A stretch of DNA of 64,000 nt, from contig NZ_JAPNJW010000001.1 in NCBI RefSeq assembly GCF_026626745.1, positions 496,001-560,000 of the forward strand, read 5' to 3'. Of the stretch, positions 1 to 9,200 are shown one piece after another. Below the pieces are notes generated by a model. That model made no database searches. It had not been told where the DNA came from and was given only the letters and a program-made list of their open reading frames with translations. The translations under genes and the position numbers were made by a program. Source of the stretch: Nannocystis sp. RBIL2 (GTDB lineage: Bacteria > Myxococcota_A > Polyangia > Nannocystales > Nannocystaceae). Position 1 is the first letter of the stretch, and each line of letters begins with the position of its first letter.

Positions 1-314
1 ATCGAGCCGGGCCCGACGAACTTCGTCGGCCCGTGCGTGTTGTTCGAGACGACTCCGCCGCCGGTGGCCTTGCTGGCCATGTCGCCCGTCGAACCGAAGC
101 TCGCGCCCTTGATCGCCACCTTCTTGCCGGCGATGGTCACCTGCTTCGAATAGCCCTTGGGCGAATCGCTGCTCTTGCCGATGTTGGGCAGCGGCGTCGG
201 CACGAACGGTGCCGGCGGACCGGGCATCTTGCACACGTTCGGCACAGTCGCCGCGGCCACGCCGTTGCTGCCCGCAGTCACCGGCGTCTTGGGAGGGTTG
301 ACGGACACGCTCAC
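1..314 (-). CDS. DUF4150 / PAAR-like domain protein, 3' end outside window
   Basis: The first 104 codons of a leftward gene are visible; it runs off the left edge. The GTG start at 314 has an AAGGAG ribosome site 7 nt upstream. The protein opens MSVSVNPPKTPVTAG and then shows the DUF4150 pattern: VPNVCKMPGPPAPFVPTPLPNIG, a Ser-Asp-Ser-Pro-Lys-Gly step, TIAGKKVAIKGASF and STGDMASKATGGGVVS. DUF4150 proteins resemble PAAR tips of type VI secretion spikes and often carry a C-terminal effector; whether this one does cannot be seen here. The family call is from recognised motifs, and a secretion role is inference. Confidence 0.82.
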   Translation of the reverse strand, partial: MSVSVNPPKTPVTAGSNGVAAATVPNVCKMPGPPAPFVPTPLPNIGKSSDSPKGYSKQVTIAGKKVAIKGASFGSTGDMASKATGGGVVSNNTHGPTKFVGPGS

Positions 315-483
315 GACATCACTCCTTCGCCCGTTGCCTCGCGCTCGCCTGCCTGCGCGTCCGTGCGCACCGGCGCGCGGGAGCTCGATGATAGCCGCGC
401 GCCCGCGCCCGTGCAGCCCGCCGCGAGCACACTCCCCGGTTCGCCTCGGCGACCGCCAGTACGACGGGCCGCCCGATGCCGCC

Positions 484-783
484 TCACTGCGGGCCGTCGG
501 TCGGTCGCGTGCCGAACAGCTGGAAGCTCGGGATCGGCGGGCGCTTCGGCGGGCTGCGGATCTGCGTCGCCGGCTCGGGATCCGCGTCGTCGCCGCTGAA
601 CGTGATCACCTGCGCCGTCGGATCTTTTTTAGAAGGCGCCTCGACCTCGACCTCGACCTCGTGCTGCGCCTGCCCCTGCGGCGGTCCCACCGGCTCGGGT
701 GCCTCTGCCACTTCTCCGGCCCTGGAGGTGTGGCCGCAGGCGATCAGGACGAGGGCGACGAAGAGCACGGCTCGGGCGGGCAT
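484..783 (-). CDS. Small lipoprotein, function unknown
   Basis: This 99-residue protein has a short n-region (MPAR), a hydrophobic core and a lipobox Leu-Ile-Ala-Cys with the lipid cysteine at residue 16. The mature part is acidic and Pro/Glu/Val-rich with a short alternating Glu-Val run near residues 43-48, and ends FQLFGTRPTDGPQ. An upstream in-frame ATG at 852 would bury the signal peptide 23 residues in, so 783 is preferred. It lies 169 nt upstream of the PAAR-like gene on the same strand and could be transcribed with it. No family recognised. Confidence 0.6.
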   Translation of the reverse strand: MPARAVLFVALVLIACGHTSRAGEVAEAPEPVGPPQGQAQHEVEVEVEAPSKKDPTAQVITFSGDDADPEPATQIRSPPKRPPIPSFQLFGTRPTDGPQ

Positions 784-995
784 GCCCGGGCTCGAACGCA
801 CCGGCGCGGCCGAAGATTCGAGCGGCCTCAGCGGGCACACCGCCGCTAGCACCGGCCACTGGCGGCCGAGGCCGCTCGCTGAGCTTGTTCTTGTGCTCGC
901 AGACGTGGGGCGAGCCAGCGCACCGCCGAGCCCGGTGTGCCGACTTCGTCACATCGAAGTAATGGTTATTCGCAAGACTAGCGTCACAAGGCCCG

Positions 996-1023
996 AAGGA
1001 CATGCCCTTTCGAGCATGTCCTT
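996..1023. repeat. 14-nt palindrome array, 2 units (array A)
   Basis: CATG cores at 1001 and 1015, exactly 14 nt apart. The arms 996-1007 and 1012-1023 pair over 12 positions with one C/A mismatch, closing a TTTC tetraloop. It lies 22 nt beyond the stop codon of the leftward flavoprotein gene, the place expected for a transcription terminator. There is no long T tract. Confidence 0.8.
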
Positions 1024-1044
1024 TGCGCCCTTCTGAACAGTTCT

Positions 1045-3063
1045 TCAGACCGCAGCGTGCGGCAGGTGGAACCGCGCCACGCGGTCGAGGATCGCCTCGA
1101 ACCCCATGTGCTGCGACGGCGTCGCCGGCACGTAGTGCAGCATCCCGGTCGTCGGGTCGTGCTCGAGCGCCAGCAGGTTGACCTCGCCGTGTTCGTTGAG
1201 CAAGAACGCCGCCCCGGCCGCCAGGTCGTGGTAGAGCTCCATCCCCTCCGTGCGCATCGGCGCGGTCGGCGTCGCGTGTTCCACGTTGGCCAGCGGGAAC
1301 GCCCGCCGTGGCGGCGCTGCCGGCATCGCCGGGAAGCTCCCCGCCGGCGCCCCGCGCAGCGCCTGCCGCTGGGTCGCGTGCCCGGTGAAGAAGCCGCGCA
1401 GGTACTCGTTGGTGAACGTCGCCCCGTCGGGGTCGATGCGGTCGCGCACCGTCAGGAATTGCTCGAGGCGGTTCGCCCCGGCGCCCGCCTTCGCCGTCAG
1501 GAGCGAGTGCACGTATTCGTCGATGCCCGGCACGCTGTCGAGGTACTTGCCCCAATTGGGCAGCCCGCCCCACTTCTTCCAGCCGAGCCCGTGCTCCGGC
1601 GCGTAGAACTCGCGGTTGAACCCCAGGTACTTGTCGGTCAGGTCCCCGTGCGAATAGCTGAGGTACTCGAAGTAGCACGTGTGCTGCGACGAGCCCGCCG
1701 GCGCGTAGGCGGGCGACAGGGTCGCCTGGCTGTTGCGGACGAAGCGGGCGTGGGCGTTGAGGTTCACCGGGTACGGCATGTCGCCCTCGCTGCCGCTGCG
1801 CCACGCCTCCATGCGGTCGACCAATTGATAAAACGCCGCCACGACGTCGGCGAAACCCTGCGCCCCGTCCATCGGCAGCGTGAACTCGAGGTCGAGGAAG
1901 CCGCGGAAGTAGTGCTTCTGATATAAAAACGCGTCCGGCGGGGTGAGCACGACCGGATCGCTGAAGTGGTTCTTCCACTTCATCGTGTGCAGCGCGAAGT
2001 TCGACATCGCCGGCACCACCCGCGGCAGGCGGTCGATGAGCGGCCCGATGGCCCCGCCCGCCAGTGCCAGCACCCCGAACACGTCGTTCCACAGGTCGAC
2101 GAAGGTCGCGTCGCCGCTGACCGGATCGCCGGTGCGATCGAGCATCATCACCCACAAGGTGTCGTGCTCCGGCCCGGCCGGCTCCGGCACCAGACCCTTC
2201 ATCTTGTAGGCGTTGTAGGGGAACCAGAAGATCTCGACGTAGTCGTGGCCCTCGAGCAGCCGCTGCAGCTTGCCCGGGTCGCCGCGGTCGAACACGTCGG
2301 TGACCGGCACGAACGCGTTCGACACCCGCAGGTTGAACGGCTCGGCCGGCAGCTGGAAGACGATCCGCGCCAGCACGCCGAGGGCGCCCTGATTCACGCG
2401 CACCACGTTCATCAGCTCGGCCGGGCTCAGGCCGAGGTCCTCGAACCCGGGCGGGCTGGCGTCGGCGGTGAATGTCAGCACCGTCCCGTCGGGCGCCACC
2501 AAATCGAGGCCGTACACCAGCTCGGCGACGGTCGGCTCGGACCAGCCGGTGCCGTGGCAGCCGTTGGCGACGAAGCCGCTGAGGGTGATGTCGGGCGCGG
2601 GCCCCTGGGTCGGCAGCGGCGCGCCGAGCTGCTGCGCCAGCTCGGCGAAGTCGCCCTGGCACATCCCGGCGGGTACGCTGATTCGCCGGTACGTGCGGCC
2701 GTCGGCGCCGGTCACCGTCGCGTGCGTGACCTCCATGCAATTGCCCTGCCCCGCCTGCGCGGCGCCGGCGACGTGGCACACGCACGCGTTCTTGTCGGCG
2801 GGCGTGAGCCGGCTGGTGTTCACCGAGCAATCGGCGGTGACGATCGCCGGGTTCCACGAGTGGCCGCTGCCGCGCGCGCGCACCTGCTTGCGCCGGGCGT
2901 GGGCCAGTCGGACGACCTCGCGCAGCTCGGCGAGGCAACGCGGCGACGCGGCGTTCGCGGGCGTGAACGTGAGGGTCTCCGACCAGTTGGACTGGGTGGT
3001 GGAATGCGAGGCGACGGCCTCGGTGGTGGAGTCGTGGCTGTCAGTGGTGCGCTCGTCGGTCAT
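1045..3063 (-). CDS. FAD-binding (VAO/PCMH-type) oxidoreductase, aldonolactone-oxidase-like
   Basis: 672 residues. An N-terminal PCMH-type FAD domain is marked by ARGSGHSW (64-71 region), where the His is in the position used for covalent flavin attachment in aldonolactone/alditol oxidases, and by NGCHGTGW (167-174). Near the C terminus HGLGWKKWGGLPNWGKY matches the Pro-x-Trp-Gly-Lys signature of the D-arabinono-1,4-lactone oxidase fold. The substrate is unknown. The ATG at 3063 follows a GAAGGGAG ribosome site. It is the last gene of a leftward unit, 23 nt after the ADC/FAD fusion gene, so two flavoenzymes appear to be co-expressed. The N-terminal 30 residues are Thr/Ser-rich and do not look like a signal peptide. 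Confidence 0.85.
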   Translation of the reverse strand: MTDERTTDSHDSTTEAVASHSTTQSNWSETLTFTPANAASPRCLAELREVVRLAHARRKQVRARGSGHSWNPAIVTADCSVNTSRLTPADKNACVCHVAGAAQAGQGNCMEVTHATVTGADGRTYRRISVPAGMCQGDFAELAQQLGAPLPTQGPAPDITLSGFVANGCHGTGWSEPTVAELVYGLDLVAPDGTVLTFTADASPPGFEDLGLSPAELMNVVRVNQGALGVLARIVFQLPAEPFNLRVSNAFVPVTDVFDRGDPGKLQRLLEGHDYVEIFWFPYNAYKMKGLVPEPAGPEHDTLWVMMLDRTGDPVSGDATFVDLWNDVFGVLALAGGAIGPLIDRLPRVVPAMSNFALHTMKWKNHFSDPVVLTPPDAFLYQKHYFRGFLDLEFTLPMDGAQGFADVVAAFYQLVDRMEAWRSGSEGDMPYPVNLNAHARFVRNSQATLSPAYAPAGSSQHTCYFEYLSYSHGDLTDKYLGFNREFYAPEHGLGWKKWGGLPNWGKYLDSVPGIDEYVHSLLTAKAGAGANRLEQFLTVRDRIDPDGATFTNEYLRGFFTGHATQRQALRGAPAGSFPAMPAAPPRRAFPLANVEHATPTAPMRTEGMELYHDLAAGAAFLLNEHGEVNLLALEHDPTTGMLHYVPATPSQHMGFEAILDRVARFHLPHAAV

Positions 3064-3086
3064 GACGGTGTCTCCCTTCGAACAAC

Positions 3087-6000
3087 TCAGAAGCCCGGCC
3101 GCCACACGGTGCGCGGCTCGTTGCTGATCGCTCGCGCCGCCAGCATGCCCGAGGTGGTCGCGGCCTCGACGCAGCCGCAGTTGAGATCGGTGCGGGTCCA
3201 GTCGCCACACAGGAGCAGGCCCTTGACCCCCGATTCGGCCTGGCCGAGGCGCAGCGCGATCGTGCCCGGCTGACTCAGCACGTAGAGGTTCGAGGGCTCG
3301 ACGTCGGCGATCAAGTGCTGCCATGCGAGCCGCGCCGGGCCCTGCAGCGGCTCGCCCTCGACCACGAGGTCGTCGAGGAAGCCGGCGAAGGTGCGCGGCG
3401 TCGCGCTGCCGTCGTAGAACTTCAGATAGTTCTCGCCGAGCCACTGCGTGACCTTGGCGACCCACTGGGCCTGGATCCGCTGCGGATAGTCGGGCCCGCA
3501 GTCGGGCGGCAGCGGCGGCTTGCCGGCCACCGAGGCGCCGGTGAAGTACGACAGAAGGTGCGGCCCCGGGGCTTGCCACTCCTCGTGGGCGATGAGCGGC
3601 GTGAAGTCGCCATAGCTCGGCTCGGGCTGGGCGAAGCAGGTGAGGAGACCGCGCGGGGCCCCGGCGATCAGCGCCCCGGCGTTCGGCTTCAGCCACAGCT
3701 GGAACGACAGCGTCTGCGTCAGCGCGGTGCCGTCGATCATCCGCTTCCACGCCGGATCGGCGTCGGGCCGCGACGGCTGCGTCAGCGACGAGTCGATCAG
3801 CGGCAGCGCGCCGACCGGGACCCCGAGCACGCACAGGTCGAAGTCCTGGCCGTGCTCGAGCTGCACCGGCTGCGCCCTGGTGTTCTCGCCGGCGCGCCAG
3901 GTGTCATAGAAGTCGATGTGGTGATCGCGGTACCAGTCGCCGTCGACCAACTGAGACCAGTCCGGATCGCGCGGCCAGTCGTGCAACTCGGGCGGATTGT
4001 TGGCGAGGTCAGGAATGACGAGCGGCTGATAGTTGCCCGCGCCGCCCTTGACCTCGGCCTGTCGTTGCAGGTGCACGCGCACGAGCCGGCGGTGCTCGCC
4101 GCTGCCGTCGAGCTCGAGGCCGGTGACGGTGTGGAAGAAGTTGACCTCGGCGCCCAGGCGCTTCAGCGCCAGGTAGTACGGGGTCATCATCGTCTGGGCG
4201 CAGCTGTATTCGAAACGGTAGGCCGGCGCGCCGCGGTAGCCGAGGCTCTCGAGCAAGAACCACCGCGTCGCCACGCCGGCGGCCAGGTTGGCCGGACGCA
4301 CGTCGGTGTCGAGCAGCTTGCAGGCGTCCTTGTTGGGGTCGGCGTTCTGGTGGGCGAACAGGGTCTCGTAGACCTGGTTGATGACCTCCCACGACTCGCC
4401 GGGCGCCTCGTTCAGGCCGTTGGCCTCGAGCCACGCGCGGAAGTCCCAGGCGTCGAGCTCGGACAGGTTGGTGACCGGGTTCTTGAGCAGGCCGACGAAG
4501 ATCGTCAGCATCGTGTCGGCGCCGGTCCACAGGAACCATAAGTACGTCGACAGCGAGGCGTCGGCGCGCACCCGGGCCGCGAGGCCGGCGCGCACCTTCT
4601 CGACCTCGCCGGCGAACAGGCCGTCGATGCCGCCGATGTCCGTCTCGTAGACATCCTCCGCGACGCGGGTGACGAGCCCGACGACCGCGCTGCGCAGCCG
4701 CTGCAGCACCGAGGCGTGCGCGTCCATGCCGTCGGCCAGGCCGGCGTGGGCCTCGGCCATCGCCTTGAAGTGATCGAGCACGCGCCGCGCCAGCGCCTCG
4801 CAGGCCATCAGCAGCGCGTGGCCGCCGGTCGACGACGCGGACGACGACGGCAGCGGCGCGGCGGCCGGGACGCCCGGCAACGGGCAGTACGACCATTCAC
4901 CGTTGTGATGGACCATCAGGCCGTTGTCATTCTCCGGGTAGAACGCGTGCTGGTACAGCGCCTCGCCGACCTCGGGGGTGGCAAAGCCCTCGTGATAGGC
5001 GTCCTGCACCGCGGTGAAGGCGTTGTGATAGAAGCCGAGGAGCGCGTGCAGGCCGTGCTCCTCGACCCGCCAGGCCTTGGCCGGGTTGCGCCACGACTGG
5101 CACTTGCCGCCGAGGCGATAGCCGGTGGTGTAGAGCGAGACGTCGTAGCGATCGGTCTGGCGCGCCAGGTACAGCGCGGTCGCGCAGGCCGACGGCCCGC
5201 CGCCGAACACCGCGACCTTGAGCTTGCGCGCGGCCGGCGGGCGCGGATAATCGGCGTTGGCGCACGCGCCCGGCAGCGAGATGCCCTGCGGGCAGCGGAT
5301 CCGGAACGCGCCGAGCTCGGCGTCGACCAGGCTCGGCACGCGGTAGGTGCCCGGCGGGATGCCCTGCGGCGTGAGCGAGGCGCCGATCGTGATCGTGGCC
5401 GCGAGCGGCTGGATCGTCGCGCCCGGCTGGTCGGCCTCGAGGATGTTGTTGGCGGCCAGGAAGGGGCCGGGGATCGGCGAGTTGAACGAGTTCGGATCGA
5501 CGATGTGCAGCGCCTGCGAGATCGTCGGCTGCTCGAACAGCTGACGGACGATGAGGAAGTTCTTGACGTCGGCCGCCGCCTGCGGGCCCACGCCCGGGAT
5601 CTCGGTGAATTCGCCGGTGGCCGCGGGCGTACTGCCGCCCTTCGGCGTGACCGTGAATTGCACCTTCGGGGAGCCGTCGCCGACGACGTTGAGCGTCCCC
5701 ATCTGCTTCTCCCACCCGTACATGTGCACGCCGAGCTCCATCGGCACCGCCTCGTTGAGGTAGAGCCGCGGCATGTAGATGAACGGCCCGGGATAGGTGG
5801 CCTTGGGATCCTTGATCTGCACCCACGGCACGCCGATCAGCAATTCCTCGTAGTCCATCGTGCCGAACCACGCGCGGAAGATCTCGTGCGAGAAGAACAG
5901 ATAGACCGGGTGATACTCGGCCGGCACGACCGGCTGCGGCGCCAGCTCGAGGCCGGCGGGCAGCAATTGCCGGACCGTCGCCGCCGGCAATACGAGCACC

Positions 6001-6188
6001 GCGACGCGGGCGTCGAGGTTGCCCTTGGCCTCGTACCCGGCGGCCTGCGGCCCCGAGCCGTTGCCCGGGTGATCGATCAGCGTCGCCAGCTCGCCGGTGA
6101 GGGCGGCCGCGCGCGCATGGGCGCCGGTGCCGCCGGGGTTTCGAGACAATGCAATGGCTAGTTCACGCGCTCGCGAGAGGTCCTTCAT
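3087..6188 (-). CDS. Fusion protein: acetoacetate-decarboxylase-like domain + FAD-dependent oxidoreductase
   Basis: 1033 residues with two unrelated parts. Residues about 60-310 resemble the acetoacetate decarboxylase (ADC) family: a beta-rich stretch with YMPRLYLNEAVPMELG and MYGWEKQMG, where Lys161 is in the region of the Schiff-base lysine. From residue 322 a Rossmann FAD domain begins (KLKVAVFGGGPSACATALYLA, then GYRLGGKCQSWR). It ends with the C-terminal flavin motif LLLCGDWTRTDLNCGCVEAATTSG of the amine-oxidase / carotenoid-desaturase / HpnE superfamily. A combined route (flavin oxidation plus decarboxylation) is inference. It lies 28 nt downstream of the kinase gene and 23 nt upstream of the second flavoenzyme. 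Confidence 0.82.
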   Translation of the reverse strand: MKDLSRARELAIALSRNPGGTGAHARAAALTGELATLIDHPGNGSGPQAAGYEAKGNLDARVAVLVLPAATVRQLLPAGLELAPQPVVPAEYHPVYLFFSHEIFRAWFGTMDYEELLIGVPWVQIKDPKATYPGPFIYMPRLYLNEAVPMELGVHMYGWEKQMGTLNVVGDGSPKVQFTVTPKGGSTPAATGEFTEIPGVGPQAAADVKNFLIVRQLFEQPTISQALHIVDPNSFNSPIPGPFLAANNILEADQPGATIQPLAATITIGASLTPQGIPPGTYRVPSLVDAELGAFRIRCPQGISLPGACANADYPRPPAARKLKVAVFGGGPSACATALYLARQTDRYDVSLYTTGYRLGGKCQSWRNPAKAWRVEEHGLHALLGFYHNAFTAVQDAYHEGFATPEVGEALYQHAFYPENDNGLMVHHNGEWSYCPLPGVPAAAPLPSSSASSTGGHALLMACEALARRVLDHFKAMAEAHAGLADGMDAHASVLQRLRSAVVGLVTRVAEDVYETDIGGIDGLFAGEVEKVRAGLAARVRADASLSTYLWFLWTGADTMLTIFVGLLKNPVTNLSELDAWDFRAWLEANGLNEAPGESWEVINQVYETLFAHQNADPNKDACKLLDTDVRPANLAAGVATRWFLLESLGYRGAPAYRFEYSCAQTMMTPYYLALKRLGAEVNFFHTVTGLELDGSGEHRRLVRVHLQRQAEVKGGAGNYQPLVIPDLANNPPELHDWPRDPDWSQLVDGDWYRDHHIDFYDTWRAGENTRAQPVQLEHGQDFDLCVLGVPVGALPLIDSSLTQPSRPDADPAWKRMIDGTALTQTLSFQLWLKPNAGALIAGAPRGLLTCFAQPEPSYGDFTPLIAHEEWQAPGPHLLSYFTGASVAGKPPLPPDCGPDYPQRIQAQWVAKVTQWLGENYLKFYDGSATPRTFAGFLDDLVVEGEPLQGPARLAWQHLIADVEPSNLYVLSQPGTIALRLGQAESGVKGLLLCGDWTRTDLNCGCVEAATTSGMLAARAISNEPRTVWRPGF

Positions 6189-6216
6189 CGCACTCCTCCA
6201 GATTGTCGGTGGGGGT

Positions 6217-9200
6217 CTACGGCTGCCGGTCGAAGCCCGGCGCGATCATGTCGGTGAAGCGATCGGGGCGCAGGATGTGCTGCTCGGCCATCCAGTCGTC
6301 GGCGAGCTGCTGCTGCGCGCGGCCCTCGTCGCCGCCGAGCAGCACCGCCAGGCGTCGGCGACACGCGGCGAGGTCGCTGGCCATGGCCAGGCGCTCGAAG
6401 ATGGCGACGGTGCGGCGCAGCTCGGAGACCGCGACGTCGTGCCCGCCCTCGAGCGCGGCCGCGCTGGCGAGCGTGAGGTGGCCGTAGGCGTCCGACATCG
6501 GCAGCGGCACGCGGAAGCTCTGCTTGGCGGCCGCGCGGGCGATCTTGAGCAAGGGCGCCGGGTCCCGCGACCGCGCCGCCAGAGCCAGAGCGTTGGCGGC
6601 GCGCGAGCGGTAGAACTCGGCCTTCACGAACGGCACGCGGAAGAACGGGAATTTCTCGACGATCGCCGAGTCGACCTGGTTCTGCTGCCACGCCGCCTCG
6701 ACCTCGCCGCGGTAGCGCAGCAGCTCGGTCTGCTTGGACGCGCAATTGAAGAAGTGCGCCTCGAACCGCTTGGGCGCGTGGCGGCGGTACAGCTCGAGCT
6801 GCTCGTGGGCGGCGTCGACCTGGTCCTGCGCGAGGTACACGTGATTGCCGAGCACGCCGCGCGCGAAGCCCTCGACGTAGGGATTGGGCCGCTCCGCACA
6901 TTCGCGCAGCAGGCGGAACGCGACGTCGCCGAGCTCGCCGATCCGGCCGAGGTACAGCAGGACCATCATGCGATGCGCGTCCATCTGCGCGATCTCGTCC
7001 ATCACGCCGGTGCATTGATCGCGGAGGATGGCGACGCCGCGCTCGTAGGAGACCAGCGCCGGCTCGAAGCGGCACAGCATCTGGTGCGCGCCGGCCCGGT
7101 ACTGCGCCAGCATGCCGAGGACGTACGGGCTGGCCTGGATGTCGGCCGAGGCCTCGAGGCTGTCGAAGATCGCGGTCGCGGCCGCGTCGGCGTCGCCGCC
7201 CTCCATCAGCGCCCGCAAGTAGGCCTCGTAGCCGATCGCCCGCGCGGCCCGCAGCGGATCGCCGCTCGCCAGCGCGAGCCGCAGGTGGCGGGCGTGGAAC
7301 AGCGCCGAGGTGATGCCGTCGCTGTAGAGGAGGCCGCGCGTGGCGGTCCAGCAGACGTCGAGGCGCTGGGCGTCGCGCTCCGACAGGCGCGGCCCGCCGC
7401 GCGGCGGCAGCACCAGCTTGCGCGTGGCGAGCAGCGCCCGCTGGCCGAGCAGCGCGACGATCGTCGCCGCGGTGCCGCGCGGCAGCGACAGGCCGACCCG
7501 CGGCAGCAGCTCCTCGAGCACCGCCCTGCCCTCGTCGTGGTGCCCGGTCGACAGGAAGTGCGCGGTCGCCAGGCGCAGCCACTCGCTGCGCTGGGCCTCG
7601 CTGGCCTGCGTGTCGTCGGCGTGCGCGGCGTCGGTGTAGACGCGCGCCGCGGCGTGCAGACGGCCGGCGTTGGCCAGCGCCGAGGCCAGGTGCGCGCGCG
7701 TGTGCGTGGCCGTGGCGGCGTCGATGCCCCCGATCGACAGCGCGGCCCGGAACAGCTCGGCGGCCTGATCGAAGGCCATCGCGCGCGCCGCTTCGAGGGC
7801 GGCGGCGAGGGTGAACTGCGTGGCCCGCTCGCCGTCGTTGGCGGCGCGGAAGTGGTGCGCCAGAGTGGCGGCGTCGGCAGTGCCGGTGCGCAGCAGCGCC
7901 TCGCCGATCGCCAGGTGGATCGCCGCCAGCTCCGACCCGTGCGATTCGGCGGCCTCCTGCGCCGCGGCCTCGCGCACGCGGTCGTGGTAGGTCTCGAGCA
8001 CGTCGTCCTGCGACGCGTCGGCGATCCGGATCAAGTGCTCGGCGCGCAGCCGGGCCAGAGTGCCGCGATCGACCGGGCCGGCCGCGGCGGCGACGATGTC
8101 GACCGCGAGCTCGCGCGGCAACCGGCCGCCGGCCACCGCGAGCACCTCGACCAGGCGCTTGGCCGACAGCGGCAGCCGCTGCAGGTGCGCGCGCAGCAGG
8201 TTGTCGAGGCTGAGGCCGGCGTCGTCGAGGCTGCCGTGGGCGAGCGCATGACGGACCAGCTCGCCGATGAAGAACGGGCTACCGCCGGCCTCACGCGCGA
8301 CCCGCAAGGCCACCGGATCGTCGACCGGTCCGCCGAGCAGGCGCGCCGCGAGGGCCACCGACTGCTCGCCCGACAGCGGCCCGACCAGGACGCGGCGCAG
8401 GCCGATGTGATCGGCCGCCTCGAAGCTCTTCCACAGATGCGCCAGCGGGGCCCGCGTGGCCTCGGTGCCCTCGCGGTGGCTGCCGAGCAGCGTGACCGGC
8501 GGCGGGTGCTTGCGCAGCAGCACCGACTCGAGCAGGAGCACGCTGTCGAGGTCGGCCCACTGCAGATCGTCGAGCGCCAGCACCACCGGCCTGCGCGCGG
8601 CGATCCGCGTCAGCACCTCGGCCAGCGAATCGGCGGCGCGGCGGCGGATCTCGATCGGGTCGAGGCCGTCGAGCCGCGAATCGTCGATCGCCCGGATCGC
8701 CGGCACCGTGCGCAGGATCGGGAACAGCCGGGCCAGCGCCGCGAGATCGTCGGGGCGGGCGATCGCGGTCGCGTCGGCGTCGGTGTTGCGGAGGTAGAGG
8801 CTCAGCGCGTCGATCGCCGAGTCGAGCGCCTTGAACGGGATCGACTCGCGCTCCGAGCAGCTGCCCGAGAACGCGACCACGCTGTCTTCGCGGCGGACGA
8901 CGTCGAGCACGTGTTCGACCAGAGTGGTCTTGCCGAAGCCCGACGGCCCGCTGACGAACACCGCGCCGGCGCGGCCGGTCTGGACCAGTTGAGCGCGCAG
9001 CAGGCGGACCTCGTGTTCGCGGCCGAGCAGCCCCTGGACAGTGAGCTCGATCGCCACCAGGTCGCTGCGACCGAGGCGCACCAGCACGTCGCCGGCGCTC
9101 GGCCGCGCCTGGGGCTCGCGCGCCAGCAGGTCGACGCACAGCTGGTCGAGGTGCGGCGGCACCCCCGGGCGCCGGCGCGACGGCGGCTCGGGCGGCTCCA

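Noticed and set aside
996..1023. GGACATGTCC as a p53-type response element
   Set aside because: The match to the eukaryotic half-site is coincidental; no such factor exists in bacteria.
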